Shown: positions 1 to 10,232, numbered from the stretch's first letter. The stretch is 40,963 nucleotides of DNA from JAISST01 sp050434145 (GCF_050434145.1 NZ_JBNPVX010000027.1:1-40963), one strand, 5' to 3'. Notes: a model not told the origin generated them from the sequence alone. Numbers and translations: made by a program.

Positions 1-87
1 CTTTTTAATCAGATTTAAAGTGTACAAAATTTCATTTTATCAAATAAAAAAATAAATAATATTTTATTTTTATAAATACTTTTTTTA

Positions 88-96
88 TGTTATAAT
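88..96 (+). promoter_or_regulatory. Probable extended -10 promoter for the A2M gene
   Basis: A perfect TATAAT at 91-96 is preceded by TG at 88-89, giving the extended -10 form TGnTATAAT. The -35 position 17 nt upstream (68-73, TTTTAT) is poor, which is tolerated with an extended -10. It lies about 70 nt upstream of the A2M start at 167. The stretch 1-87 is AT-rich and shows nothing else. Confidence 0.45.
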
Positions 97-166
97 CAAT
101 CTAATAATGTATATATAATGTGAAATTAAAAATAAATTTTAATGTTTAATTTTTATGGAGGTAAAG

Positions 167-3100
167 ATGAAAAAATTCTTATCAATCATTTCTTTAATAA
201 TGCTACTAGCCTGCCAAAAACCAAATGATCAAACAAACAAACAAAATAATAATGCCACACCACCTGTATCTAGTGCACCTGTAGAAACACCTAATCAAAC
301 TCCAGCAACAGATAATATAAATTCTACAGCACCTAATGTTGTTGTAGAGAGTAATCTTGATAAAAATAAAAGTGAACCTGTAGTTGAAGCTCCTCTCACC
401 GAAATTAGTATTTATACAAAAATTGTTGATGTAATAAGTAACAGCAATAACAAAAGTGTTGAAATAATTTTTTCCAAAGAGATTGCACATGATTTTGATC
501 CTACTGCTTATATAAAAATATCTCCAAACATTGATTTTACTACTTCTAAAGTTAGTAATAGAATTATTTTGAAAGGTGATTTTAATTTAGAACAAGAATA
601 TAAGATTACGATTTTAAAAGGGATCAAAGCTATTGATAATTCAAAATTAGAAGAAGATAAAAATGATAAATTAATTTTTAATCAACTTGAACCAAAACTT
701 ATGTTTTCTAATGAAGGAATTCTATTACCTTCTTCTAGTAATAAAAATATTTTATTTAGATCTATTAATGTTAACAAAGTAAAAGTAACAGTCAGAAAAA
801 TATATAAAAATAATATAACACAATTTTTACAAAGCTTCAATTTTGATGGAAATGGAAATGTTGAAGATTTATATAGTCTGGATAATATTAGTGATGAAGT
901 TTTCTCAAAAGATTTTCATATTAATAATGAAAAAAATAATTGGGTGCAATCATCTATTGATATGAATGGTATTCTTGATAATAATGGAGTATACCTAGTA
1001 TATATTAATTTTGATGAAAATGGAACTTCATATGTCTTCAAAAATGATGTTGAAAGTTGGAATAGAAGAAAATTATTCAGAAATAATGCACATATTTCAA
1101 AAGCTGTAATAGTCAGTGATCTTAGTATGATAGCTCAAGTAGATAATTCCACTGTTGCTGTAAAAGTTATGGACATATTGAAAAATGAACCCAAAAATAA
1201 TGTAAAAGTAAAATTCATATCAAGAAATAATCAGTTGATTGCTGAAAAAACGACTGATGATGCTGGTGACATCTTGTTTGATTATAATCCAAAAGGACTT
1301 TATTTAATATGTGAAGAAGGTGAAAATACTTCTATTCTTAAACTAACTAACCAACTTATGACAGATGGATTTGATGTCGGTGGTGTCTATACTACAGATG
1401 GTTTGAGAAGTTTTATGTATACTGAAAGAGGTGTTTATAGACCTGGAGACAAAGTATACTTATCGATAATTGCAAGAAATAACAATGAACCATTACCTAA
1501 TGATCATCCTATCAAAATAAACATATACACTCCTCGTGGTGTTAAATATATTGAAAATGATATTATTAAAGAAGGGAAAGAAGGTTTTTATACATATAAT
1601 TTTGAAACTGATACCTCTGATGAGACTGGTATATGGACATTAGAAGCTACTATTGGTAGTCAAAAAATCAACAAAAGCATTTCTATCGAGACAGTTGTGC
1701 CATATAAAATAAAAGCTGAAATTACTTCTAATAAAAAAATTAATGTCAATAACGAACCACTAACATGGTCTATTAAATCTGAATATTTATTTGGTGCACC
1801 TGCAAGTAATCTTGCTTATGAAGCAGACATTAGAGTAAATGAGAATAATCCTTCTTTTGCTAAATACAGAAATTTTCAATTCAAAAGCAATACACAATAC
1901 GATTATTCTTATAATGACTTTGTAGATGGAACTTTGGACGAGAATGGAAAGGCTAGTATTAATACACCTCTAGATAAATTGGAATTTAAGTCAGTAAACC
2001 TTATTATGACAATAGATGGAAGAGTAAAAGAAGATAGTGGACGTCCAGTACTTACCAGAGAATATATAAACTTAAATAAGTTTGATTCTTATGTTGGGAT
2101 AGAAATTCCTGATTATTATATCAGAACTGGTGCTCCATTAGGGTTGAAAGTAATTACTCCAGATATTGAAGGAGAGAATTTAATTGCAGGTAAAAAATTA
2201 GTATACAGAATATATGAAAACTCTTATTCTTGGTGGTGGGATTATTATAGTTACAATGAGTTTATTCGTTCTATGAAAAGCGATTCTCATACTACTTTAT
2301 TAGCAGAAAAAGAATTCACATCTACTAAAGAACCATACATTATCAATGATATCATTGATAAATATGGATACATATTTGTAGAAGTAGAAGACAAAGAGAC
2401 TGGTCAAATAGCAAGTGTCAATATGTATTCCACTGAATGGGCTGATCCAGCTTCAATCAAGAAAGTAGAAACTCTTGATATAAAGACTGATAAAAAAACT
2501 TACAATGTAGGTGACAAAGCTCAATTTACATTCAAAGGTGTAAATGGTGCAAAAGCACTTATTGCCATTGAGCAGAATGGAAAAGTCGTGAGAAGATACT
2601 TAAGAGATGTTGCTGATGGAGAAATCACAGAAACTATTGACGTCACTAGTGATATGACACCGACTATTTATGCCCATGTAATGCTATTGCAAGATTATAA
2701 TCAAAAAGAAAATGATAGACCACTTAGACTTTATGGTACAGCTCCTATCAAAATAGAAGATGAAAATACAAAAATAAATATTAAAATAGATGCACCAGAG
2801 TCCATCAGACCTAATGAAAAATTTAAAGTAAAAATTTCTAATGATAAAAATAAAAAAGTTAATTATACTATAGCTGTAGTAGATGAAGGATTGCTAGATA
2901 TTACAATGTTCCGTACTCCAAATCCTTGGACATATTTTTACCAAAAGATAGCATCAACTTTATCTATGTATGATAACTATTCTGAAATAATGGATAAGCC
3001 ATTTGGAAAAATTCACCAAATCCTAAAAACAGGTGGAGATTATGATACTGCAGCAATGGCAGAGAAGAAAAAACGACAAAGAGATTTAGGTTTTGAAGAT

Positions 3101-5101
3101 GCTGATAGATTTATACCAGTATCATTATTCCAAGGCGTATTAACTACTGATGATAGTGGAAATGCCGAAGTAGAATTTGATATGCCAAATTACATGGGTT
3201 CTGTGAGAATTATGGTAATTGCTGCTGCAGATAATGCTTATGCTAGTGCAGAAAAAGATATGTATGTAAAAGCTCCTATTGTAGTACAACAAGATCTACC
3301 ACGTACATTGAAAGTAGGTGATAGATTCTCATTCCCAATAAATGTATTTGCATTGGAAGATAATGTAGGAGAAATTGAAGTTACTTATAGGTTTAGAGGA
3401 AAATCACAAACACAAAAAGTTACTCTTAATAAAAACGAAAAGAAAACTTTATATTTTACAGATGCTGTAGATCCAATAGTTGGTACTGATAAGATTACTA
3501 TTACTGCCAAATCAGGTGCTTACAATCACGAAGAAACAGTGGGAATGGCTATCAATTCCAATAGTGTACCTGTATTCATTACTAAAGAAGCAATCTTAAA
3601 ATTGGGTAATGACTTTGTTATAGAACAAAACGAAGAATATATAAAAGGTACTGTTGATTCTTTTGCTACTGTATCAAGTAGACCTTTACTAGGATTAGAT
3701 CAAAGACTGAAATTTCTAATAAGATACCCTTATGGTTGCTTGGAACAAACTACTTCTTCTACAATGCCACAAATGTTCTTAGATAAACTCATGACAAAGC
3801 AAGATTATAATAAAAATTTAGCTCTACAAAATGTCAATGCAGGTATTGCAAGACTTTCAAAATTTCAATTACATAATGGAAGCTTCTCATATTGGCCTGG
3901 TCAAAAAGAAACTTATGATTGGGCAACCAATTATGCTGGTCATTTCATTGTATTAGCTAGAAAAAATGGTTATTATGTTCCTGATACTATGTATAACAAT
4001 TGGCTTGCATATACTGATAAATTAGTAAGAGGTGGATTCAAAGAAGACAATCGAAATCCATTAAAAGTCTATGCTATATACTTGCTCGCATTATCAGGAA
4101 ATCCTAATTTGAGTGAAATGAACTATATTCACTCTAATTATATGCCTCATCTAAGTGAACAATCTAAAATGTTTTTGGCTGCTGCATATAAGCTAGCTGG
4201 TCAAGAAAAAATAGCTCAAGATATTGCAAAATCTGTTAATAAAAATAAAATGTTTAATGATAATAGCTATTATAGTTATAGCTATGGTTCACAAATTAGA
4301 GAAATGGCAATATACCTAGATTGTTACTATACTGTATTTGAAAAAATAGATAAACCTGTATATAAAGTTATAGTGGATTCATTGAAAAGTAATAATTGGT
4401 ATTCTACTCAAAGTATTAACTATAGCATGATAGCATTAGCAAATATTATACAAAAAAATGAAGATAGAGCAATTAAGATAACTGTAGATATAGATGGAAA
4501 TGTAAAAGAATATGATGGAAAATCTACATATCAAGTTACTATTCCAGAAGATGCAAAAAATATCAAGATTACTTCCAATGACAAAAGCGATGTATATGCA
4601 AACTACTATTTAGAAGGTTCTCCTATCAATTCTACTGTAGAAGAATACTCAGATTTATTAAATATTAATAGAATTTTCTATGATAATAATGGTATGGTTA
4701 TTAATCCTACCACTATGAATACTGGAGATTCTTTCTGGTTAGAAGTAATAATTGGTCCTAATATTGCAAATATCTCAGTGGATAATGTTGCTGTTAACCA
4801 AATTTTACCAAGTGGTTGGGAAATAGAAAATCTACGACTCAATAACACTCCATATCCAAAATGGATACAAGAAAAGATAAATAAACAAGGTTATTTGGCA
4901 GATTATGAAGATATAAGAGATGACAGAATTATGTGGTTCTTTAATTTCTATACTGGTAGTAAGTTAAGAACACACAGTTTCTTTGTAAAAATCAATGTAA
5001 CTACTAAAGGTACTTTTGATTTTCCAGGTACTAAAGCCGAAGCAATGTATGATGATAATTATAAAGCTTATCTAAAAGGCTTTAAGGTTGAAGTTAAATA
5101 A
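167..5101 (+). CDS. Bacterial alpha-2-macroglobulin family lipoprotein (thioester type)
   Basis: About 1,644 residues. I place the start at 167 rather than 155, because the ribosome-binding site GGAGGT lies inside the first codons of the longer reading and sits 4 nt before ATGAAAAAATTC. Residues 1-16 form a lipoprotein signal ending in the lipobox LLAC with Cys16 as the lipidated residue, followed by an Asn/Pro/Thr-rich tether to about residue 70. The middle holds macroglobulin domains, including the MG2 signature YRPGD at residue 424. A bait-like stretch near residues 689-691 is unusually aromatic (three consecutive Trp, then Tyr-rich). The thioester motif GCLEQ is intact, with Cys1191 in the alpha-barrel thioester domain. 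Family members trap attacking proteases in the periplasm, tethered to a membrane. The next gene is a PbpC homologue, the partner found in the classic yfhM-pbpC arrangement, where PbpC is thought to repair peptidoglycan after breach. Confidence 0.93.
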   Translation: MKKFLSIISLIMLLACQKPNDQTNKQNNNATPPVSSAPVETPNQTPATDNINSTAPNVVVESNLDKNKSEPVVEAPLTEISIYTKIVDVISNSNNKSVEIIFSKEIAHDFDPTAYIKISPNIDFTTSKVSNRIILKGDFNLEQEYKITILKGIKAIDNSKLEEDKNDKLIFNQLEPKLMFSNEGILLPSSSNKNILFRSINVNKVKVTVRKIYKNNITQFLQSFNFDGNGNVEDLYSLDNISDEVFSKDFHINNEKNNWVQSSIDMNGILDNNGVYLVYINFDENGTSYVFKNDVESWNRRKLFRNNAHISKAVIVSDLSMIAQVDNSTVAVKVMDILKNEPKNNVKVKFISRNNQLIAEKTTDDAGDILFDYNPKGLYLICEEGENTSILKLTNQLMTDGFDVGGVYTTDGLRSFMYTERGVYRPGDKVYLSIIARNNNEPLPNDHPIKINIYTPRGVKYIENDIIKEGKEGFYTYNFETDTSDETGIWTLEATIGSQKINKSISIETVVPYKIKAEITSNKKINVNNEPLTWSIKSEYLFGAPASNLAYEADIRVNENNPSFAKYRNFQFKSNTQYDYSYNDFVDGTLDENGKASINTPLDKLEFKSVNLIMTIDGRVKEDSGRPVLTREYINLNKFDSYVGIEIPDYYIRTGAPLGLKVITPDIEGENLIAGKKLVYRIYENSYSWWWDYYSYNEFIRSMKSDSHTTLLAEKEFTSTKEPYIINDIIDKYGYIFVEVEDKETGQIASVNMYSTEWADPASIKKVETLDIKTDKKTYNVGDKAQFTFKGVNGAKALIAIEQNGKVVRRYLRDVADGEITETIDVTSDMTPTIYAHVMLLQDYNQKENDRPLRLYGTAPIKIEDENTKINIKIDAPESIRPNEKFKVKISNDKNKKVNYTIAVVDEGLLDITMFRTPNPWTYFYQKIASTLSMYDNYSEIMDKPFGKIHQILKTGGDYDTAAMAEKKKRQRDLGFEDADRFIPVSLFQGVLTTDDSGNAEVEFDMPNYMGSVRIMVIAAADNAYASAEKDMYVKAPIVVQQDLPRTLKVGDRFSFPINVFALEDNVGEIEVTYRFRGKSQTQKVTLNKNEKKTLYFTDAVDPIVGTDKITITAKSGAYNHEETVGMAINSNSVPVFITKEAILKLGNDFVIEQNEEYIKGTVDSFATVSSRPLLGLDQRLKFLIRYPYGCLEQTTSSTMPQMFLDKLMTKQDYNKNLALQNVNAGIARLSKFQLHNGSFSYWPGQKETYDWATNYAGHFIVLARKNGYYVPDTMYNNWLAYTDKLVRGGFKEDNRNPLKVYAIYLLALSGNPNLSEMNYIHSNYMPHLSEQSKMFLAAAYKLAGQEKIAQDIAKSVNKNKMFNDNSYYSYSYGSQIREMAIYLDCYYTVFEKIDKPVYKVIVDSLKSNNWYSTQSINYSMIALANIIQKNEDRAIKITVDIDGNVKEYDGKSTYQVTIPEDAKNIKITSNDKSDVYANYYLEGSPINSTVEEYSDLLNINRIFYDNNGMVINPTTMNTGDSFWLEVIIGPNIANISVDNVAVNQILPSGWEIENLRLNNTPYPKWIQEKINKQGYLADYEDIRDDRIMWFFNFYTGSKLRTHSFFVKINVTTKGTFDFPGTKAEAMYDDNYKAYLKGFKVEVK

Positions 5102-5128
5102 TAATAAAATGAAATCTTTAAAATATAA

Positions 5129-5151
5129 GAGTGGGATTTATAGTCCCACTC
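5129..5151 (+). terminator. Stem-loop between A2M and pbpC (partial terminator?)
   Basis: An 8-bp perfect stem, GAGTGGGA (5129-5136) with TCCCACTC (5144-5151), and a 7-nt loop. It is not followed by a clean U-tract; a short TTTTT comes only about 12 nt later. It may attenuate or process the A2M-pbpC transcript rather than end it. Confidence 0.4.
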
Positions 5152-5173
5152 TATACCTAGGAATTTTTATACT

Positions 5174-7525
5174 ATGAAAATAATAAAAAATGATGCAAAT
5201 ACTATAAAAAATAAAAAACTGCTAAAATCCAAAGTTGTCATGATAACTGCACTTATTTTGGCAGTTACATTTTTATTTGGACTTTTTTTCTCTGTTAGAA
5301 TATACAGAAATTACGATATTCAATTTCACAAAAATCAAGTAGAAAGTAAATATAGTGTTTCTATGCTGGATGAGCATGATAATATAATAGGTGTTTATAT
5401 TAATAAAGAAGAACAATGGCATATAAAAACTCCATATCCTATACCAGATAATTTGAAAAAATCTGTCCTTACATTTGAAGACAAAAACTTTGATAACCAC
5501 AAAGGTATTGATATATTAGCTCTAATGAGAGCTGTCAAAAATAATCTTCTTGGGAAGAAAAAAAGTGGAGCCAGTACCATTACAATGCAAGTATCTAAAT
5601 TAATGTCTCCTAAGAAAAGAAATTATTACAATAAGTTTACAGAAATGATTGCTGCTGTCAAAATAGAAAATAATATGACGAAAGATGAAATCCTTTCTAT
5701 TTATCTTAATAATGCACCTTATGGTGGAAATATTGTAGGGTATGGTACAGCATCAGAATTATATTTTAGAAAAAAACCAGAAAAACTTACTTGGGCAGAA
5801 GCTGCATTACTTGCTGTATTACCTAATTCACCTGGATTAATCAATGTAGAAAAAAATGTTCCTTTACTAATAAAAAAACGTAATCGACTACTTACTAGAC
5901 TTTATGAAAAAAAATATCTTAATGAAACTCAATATCAACTTGCTATTACTGAACCTATACCTAAAACAAAATATCCATTTAAAAATCTAGCTCCACATCT
6001 TGGCAGAAGACTATCTACAGGAAATACTGATAAAATATTAAGAACCACTATTGATGGAAATTTTCAAGAACGTATCGAAAAAATAGTGAGAGACTATTCA
6101 GATTTCACAGCAACAGAAGGAATTGCTAATATTTCTCTTTTAATCATAGAAAATAAAACAAATAATGTAAAAGTATATATCGGTTCTCAAGACTTTTTAG
6201 ATTTTAGTAAAAATGGTCAAGTGGATGGAATCACAGCTAAGCGTTCTCCAGGCTCTATCTTAAAACCTTTCCTATATGCATTGGCAATAGACCAAGGTTT
6301 AATAGCTCCACAATCTAAAGTTCCTGATGTACCATTATATTTTTCTAATTTTAACCCACAAAATGCTAATAAAAAATACTCTGGAATGATCGATATGAGA
6401 CAAGCCCTTATCAGATCACTAAATATTCCATTTGTCCATTTATTACAAGAATTTGGTGAAGACAGATTCTTCTATTTTCTGAAAGATGCAGTCAATTTTC
6501 CAGAAAATAATCCAGAACAGTATGGACTTTCTTTAATCTTAGGTACAAAAGAAATGTCGCTAGAAGAAATAGGCATTCTTTACTCAGGACTTGCAAACTT
6601 TGGAAGATTTAAAAAATTAAACTATCTTCAAAAAAACTCTTCATCTGACATTCTTATGTCAAATAATAATGGTAAAAAATTAATATCAGATGGTGCTAGC
6701 TACCTTACTTTGAATACTATAAAAAATCTTTCAAGACCTGGTATTATTAACTATTACAAATGGAAAAATCCTATTTCATGGAAAACTGGTACAAGCTATG
6801 GTAGACGAGATGCATGGGCATGTGGAGTAACTCCAGAATATACAGTAATTACATGGGTAGGTAATTTTACTGGTGTCAGTAACAGTAATCTTTCTGGTGT
6901 CATCAGTGCTGGTAGACTATTATTTAATGTGTTTAATGAAATATCAATTAGGAATGAAAATTTTAGCAAACCTGAAGATTTGACTTATATCAAGGTAGAT
7001 AAACTTACTGGTTATAGAACAGAATTTTCTCAACTGGAAACTAGAGAAATTCTTTATCCTAAAAGTGCTAAACCCCTGAAATTATCACCTTATTACAAAA
7101 AAGTATTTGTAAATAACAAAGATGAAGTAATTGATTCTCGGAGCTCAGATTTCCTTAATAAAAAAGAAAAAATTATTCCAAATTATCCTTTAGAAGTAAT
7201 CAATTATTTAATACGTGAAAATATGGATATCTCTTCTATCTATGATAAAAATCTCACTAGTAAAAAATCCATCAAAATAATTTATCCTAGTAATAATCTC
7301 ACTTTATTGTTACCAAAAGATTTTGATGGTGAAAAAAATGTTATAATAAAAATCGCTAATATTAAAAATCAAAATATCTATTGGTATTTAAATGACAAAT
7401 TTCTTGGAAAAGATAAAAGTTATGAAAAAGAAATAAAAATTCCTAATGGTATTCATGAAATTACAATAATGGCTGAAAGCGGAGAGATAGAAAAAGTTAA
7501 ATTTCAAGTTGAACGAACAAAGTAA
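5174..7525 (+). CDS. pbpC: Penicillin-binding protein 1C (bifunctional transglycosylase/transpeptidase)
   Basis: 783 residues, class A PBP. There is a cytoplasmic N-terminus and one membrane anchor at about residues 20-42. The glycosyltransferase-51 domain follows, with the EDKNF motif (Glu102 as the likely catalytic base) and the GASTITMQ motif. The transpeptidase domain carries SILK (nucleophile Ser361, Lys364), a conserved Ser-Leu-Asn, and KTGTS at Lys537. The C-terminal 80 or so residues look like the beta-sandwich BiPBP_C domain that distinguishes PbpC from PBP1A/1B. It acts on the outer face of the inner membrane, polymerising lipid II and possibly crosslinking. It lies 72 nt after the A2M gene, matching the known A2M-PbpC pairing. 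No strong ribosome-binding site precedes this start (only TAGGA), so the exact start is slightly uncertain. Confidence 0.93.
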   Translation: MKIIKNDANTIKNKKLLKSKVVMITALILAVTFLFGLFFSVRIYRNYDIQFHKNQVESKYSVSMLDEHDNIIGVYINKEEQWHIKTPYPIPDNLKKSVLTFEDKNFDNHKGIDILALMRAVKNNLLGKKKSGASTITMQVSKLMSPKKRNYYNKFTEMIAAVKIENNMTKDEILSIYLNNAPYGGNIVGYGTASELYFRKKPEKLTWAEAALLAVLPNSPGLINVEKNVPLLIKKRNRLLTRLYEKKYLNETQYQLAITEPIPKTKYPFKNLAPHLGRRLSTGNTDKILRTTIDGNFQERIEKIVRDYSDFTATEGIANISLLIIENKTNNVKVYIGSQDFLDFSKNGQVDGITAKRSPGSILKPFLYALAIDQGLIAPQSKVPDVPLYFSNFNPQNANKKYSGMIDMRQALIRSLNIPFVHLLQEFGEDRFFYFLKDAVNFPENNPEQYGLSLILGTKEMSLEEIGILYSGLANFGRFKKLNYLQKNSSSDILMSNNNGKKLISDGASYLTLNTIKNLSRPGIINYYKWKNPISWKTGTSYGRRDAWACGVTPEYTVITWVGNFTGVSNSNLSGVISAGRLLFNVFNEISIRNENFSKPEDLTYIKVDKLTGYRTEFSQLETREILYPKSAKPLKLSPYYKKVFVNNKDEVIDSRSSDFLNKKEKIIPNYPLEVINYLIRENMDISSIYDKNLTSKKSIKIIYPSNNLTLLLPKDFDGEKNVIIKIANIKNQNIYWYLNDKFLGKDKSYEKEIKIPNGIHEITIMAESGEIEKVKFQVERTK

Positions 7526-7572
7526 TTTTATTCTCAAAAAATTAAAATAAGTATTTAAAGAGGTTAAATTGT

Positions 7573-8736
7573 ATGGTAGAATTTTTTATTGGAAAGAAGC
7601 ACATTATTGAAAGAAAAAAACAAAGTTTAATTTCCATTATTGGAATAACCATAGGTGTGATGGTTTTGACTATTTCCATAGGAATTGCCAATGGTCTGAA
7701 TGAAAATATGATTAATAATATTTTATCTATGACAAGCCATGTTTTTCTTGGAAATTATGGTAGAATAGAAAATTATATGGAAATAAAAGAAAAAATAGAA
7801 GAGCTACCTGAAGTCAAGGGAGTAGTTCCCACTGTTGAGACTCAAGGAATATTCAAGCATAATGGCCCTCAAGGCTTATATATAGCTGGAATAAAAATTC
7901 AGGGATATCATCTTGAAAGTACTAAAAAAGCTCTTGAATTGGATAAGAAAATTATAAAAGGTGAAATGAAACCTGATATGATTAATGGAATAATGATTGG
8001 AAAAGAATTGGCTAATACAATAGAAGCAAAAATAGGAGATGAAGTAACACTTATTTCTTCTGAAAATAAAGAAATTATTTTCAAGATAACAGGTATATTC
8101 CAGAGTGGCTACTATGATTATGATATTAACATGGTTATTATTCCATTACAATCAGCTCAATATCTGATGTATGCTGGAGATGCTGTAAATAAGATTGATA
8201 TTATCTTGAAAAATCCATATAAATCTGAAGAAGTAAGAGATAGTGTGGAAAAAATTATAAATATGAAAGGACGGACTTGGGGTGAAGTAAATCAAAACCT
8301 TTTGGCAGCATTATCATTGGAAAAAACGGTGATGATATTGGTATTTTCATTAATCATTATAATTGCTGGATTTGTAGTATGGGTCACACTTAATATGTTA
8401 GTGAGAGAAAAAATAAAAGATATTGGGATACTTAGGGCAATGGGTTTTTCAAGAAAAAGTATTATGAAAATTTTCTTGATACAAGGAATTATATTGGGAA
8501 TAGTAGGAATTATTATAGGAGTTGTATTGTCTTTGGGAGTATTATGGTATTTGAAAAATAATACACTTTCATTTATATCTTCAATTTATTATCTTACAAA
8601 AATTCCGATAGAAATTTCCATGAGAGAAATTATGTATATTATTTTAGCAAACTTGGGTGTAATATTGGTTTCGAGCACATTGCCTGCTTATAAAGCATCT
8701 AGAATGAATACAGTGGAGGCACTAAGATATGAATAG
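7573..8736 (+). CDS. LolC/LolE-family ABC transporter permease
   Basis: 387 residues, a typical size for this family. The fold is that of MacB/FtsX/LolCE permeases: a first membrane helix at about 18-40, an extracytoplasmic domain of about 200 residues, then three helices at about 250-275, 290-325 and 350-375 with the conserved tail ending in ASRMNTVEALRYE. The N-terminus (FIGKKHIIERKKQSLISIIG) matches the LolC/E pattern in which a basic stretch precedes the first helix. Only one permease gene is present, so the complex would be a homodimer, as in LolF-type systems. It overlaps the ATPase gene by 8 nt. Inferred role: releasing lipoproteins from the inner membrane for transport to the outer membrane, which fits the lipoproteins encoded in this window. 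A general MacB-type exporter is the alternative. Confidence 0.82.
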   Translation: MVEFFIGKKHIIERKKQSLISIIGITIGVMVLTISIGIANGLNENMINNILSMTSHVFLGNYGRIENYMEIKEKIEELPEVKGVVPTVETQGIFKHNGPQGLYIAGIKIQGYHLESTKKALELDKKIIKGEMKPDMINGIMIGKELANTIEAKIGDEVTLISSENKEIIFKITGIFQSGYYDYDINMVIIPLQSAQYLMYAGDAVNKIDIILKNPYKSEEVRDSVEKIINMKGRTWGEVNQNLLAALSLEKTVMILVFSLIIIIAGFVVWVTLNMLVREKIKDIGILRAMGFSRKSIMKIFLIQGIILGIVGIIIGVVLSLGVLWYLKNNTLSFISSIYYLTKIPIEISMREIMYIILANLGVILVSSTLPAYKASRMNTVEALRYE

Positions 8737-9418
8737 TATAATTATGAAACTGGAAAATATTGGAAAATATTATGAAGGAGATGTAGATAAATTACATATT
8801 TTGAGAGACCTCAATCTTACCATTGAAAAAGGAGAATTTATTTCTATATTAGGAAGATCAGGTTCTGGAAAGTCAACACTTTTGAATATCATGGGACTTC
8901 TGGACAAAGTGGATAAAGGTAATATTTACATTGAAAATAATAAGCTAGAAACCTTCAAAGAAAAGGAACTAAATGCAATAAAAAATAAATTTTTAGGTTT
9001 TATCTTTCAATTTCATTATTTATTACCAGAATTTACTGCTTTGGAGAATGTTATGATTCCTGCTATGATAAATAAGGATAAAAATATGAAGGAAATAGAA
9101 AAAAGAGCTAAAAAAATATTAGAAGCTGTAGAGTTGCAAGATAGAATGTCACATAAACCAAGTCAGTTATCTGGTGGTGAAAAGCAGAGAGTTGCGATTG
9201 CACGTGCTATGATAAATAGTCCAAAATTGATATTGGCTGATGAACCTACAGGAAATCTAGATGAAGAAACAAGTGAAAATATTTTTAAGATATTTAAAAA
9301 CATAAATGAAGCTTTTGCACAAACAATTGTAGTAGTAACTCATTCACGTGATTTGGCTAAAATAACACAAAGAAGTTATTATTTAAAAAAAGGAATTTTA
9401 ATGGAAGAAGTAAACTAG
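8729..9418 (+). CDS. LolD-like ABC transporter ATP-binding protein
   Basis: 229 residues, a complete single ATPase domain. Walker A is GRSGSGKST at residues 42-50, followed by a Q-loop region, the signature LSGGEKQRVAIARA, Walker B LILADEPTGNLDEE, and a switch histidine in VVVTHSRD. The length and the DEPTGNLD form place it in the LolD/MacB/FtsE group. The start at 8729 has a GGAGG 8 nt upstream inside the end of the permease gene, indicating translational coupling. It powers the permease encoded just before it. Confidence 0.88.
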   Translation: MNSIIMKLENIGKYYEGDVDKLHILRDLNLTIEKGEFISILGRSGSGKSTLLNIMGLLDKVDKGNIYIENNKLETFKEKELNAIKNKFLGFIFQFHYLLPEFTALENVMIPAMINKDKNMKEIEKRAKKILEAVELQDRMSHKPSQLSGGEKQRVAIARAMINSPKLILADEPTGNLDEETSENIFKIFKNINEAFAQTIVVVTHSRDLAKITQRSYYLKKGILMEEVN

Positions 9419-9457
9419 TAAATTTATGATAGAATGCAGAGAAACAACCTAGTTTCA

Positions 9458-9486
9458 TTGACAATTTATACAAATAGTTATATAAT
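9458..9486 (+). promoter_or_regulatory. Consensus sigma70-type promoter for hpf
   Basis: A perfect TTGACA (9458-9463) and perfect TATAAT (9481-9486) are separated by exactly 17 nt. It lies about 50 nt before the hibernation factor start, after the preceding operon ends at 9418. This is the best promoter match in the window. Confidence 0.85.
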
Positions 9487-9535
9487 GTATTAAGGTAATT
9501 GCACTAAATAAAAATATACAAAAGGGGATGGTAAT

Positions 9536-10093
9536 ATGAAATTATCTATTTATGGAAAAGGAATTACATTAACAGAACCAATTAAAGCGTATGTAGAGTC
9601 AAAAATTGGTAGAGTAGAAAAATTTTATGAAAATATTGTGAAAATAGATGTTTATCTCACAGCTAAAAAATTAAAAAGTGGTGAAAACACAAAGATTGAT
9701 ATTTTAGCATACCTAGAAGGAAGCACTGTGAAATGCACTCAGCAAGATACAGATATGTATGCAGCAATAGATACAGCATCTGATGTATTGGAAAGACAAA
9801 TAAGAAAGAAGAAAGAAAAAATGGTTGATGCTACACAATCTAAGGGAAAAATCACAAAATTTCTTAACTATAATATGGAAACAGAGATCATGTGGGATGA
9901 TATTACAAATGAAAATCTTTCTACACAAAATATTGTGCAAGTATTGTTACCACCAAAACCAATGAGTGTAGAAGAAGCAATATTACAATTGGAAGCACTT
10001 AATAAGGTATTTTATGCATTTACTAATATTAATACTGGAAAAATGAATGTAGTATATAAAAGAAAAGATAGTGACTATGGTCATATTGAATAA
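9536..10093 (+). CDS. hpf: Long-form ribosome hibernation promoting factor
   Basis: 185 residues. The N-terminal ~100 residues are the S30AE/HPF beta-alpha-beta domain (MKLSIYGKGITLTEPIKAYV onwards, with a Lys/Arg-rich helix near residues 85-100). A linker is followed by the conserved C-terminal dimerisation domain at about 130-185 (VEEAILQLEALNKVFYAFTN, ending in DYGHIE). The long form dimerises 70S ribosomes into inactive 100S particles during stress or stationary phase. It has its own consensus promoter and a strong terminator, so it is a single-gene unit. The ribosome-binding site AAGGGGATGG lies just upstream. Confidence 0.93.
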   Translation: MKLSIYGKGITLTEPIKAYVESKIGRVEKFYENIVKIDVYLTAKKLKSGENTKIDILAYLEGSTVKCTQQDTDMYAAIDTASDVLERQIRKKKEKMVDATQSKGKITKFLNYNMETEIMWDDITNENLSTQNIVQVLLPPKPMSVEEAILQLEALNKVFYAFTNINTGKMNVVYKRKDSDYGHIE

Positions 10094-10107
10094 TATTAGG
10101 TAGATTG

Positions 10108-10131
10108 CCCTCTCTAAATGAGAGGGTTTTT
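10108..10131 (+). terminator. Intrinsic terminator after hpf
   Basis: Perfect 7-bp stem CCCTCTC (10108-10114) with GAGAGGG (10120-10126), a 5-nt loop, and a TTTTT tract from 10127. Confidence 0.92.
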
Positions 10132-10226
10132 CTTTAAAGAAATTTGAATGAAAGAAATAATATTATATAAAATGTAATAGTGAAGGTTTTTGTAAAAATT
10201 AGGTGTATAGTTTTTTAAAAGTATGA

Positions 10227-10232
10227 TATAAT
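10227..10232 (+). promoter_or_regulatory. Possible -10 element for the cobS-to-fahA run
   Basis: TATAAT at 10227-10232, about 60 nt before the CobS-like start and after the hpf terminator. The matching -35 position (10204-10209, TGTATA) is weak, so the call rests on the -10 and position. Confidence 0.4.

Noticed and set aside
206..490. Minus-strand frame opposite the A2M start (94 codons, Cys/Tyr/Ile rich)
   Set aside because: Antisense shadow of the Asn/Thr-rich N-terminus; no ribosome-binding site or family resemblance.
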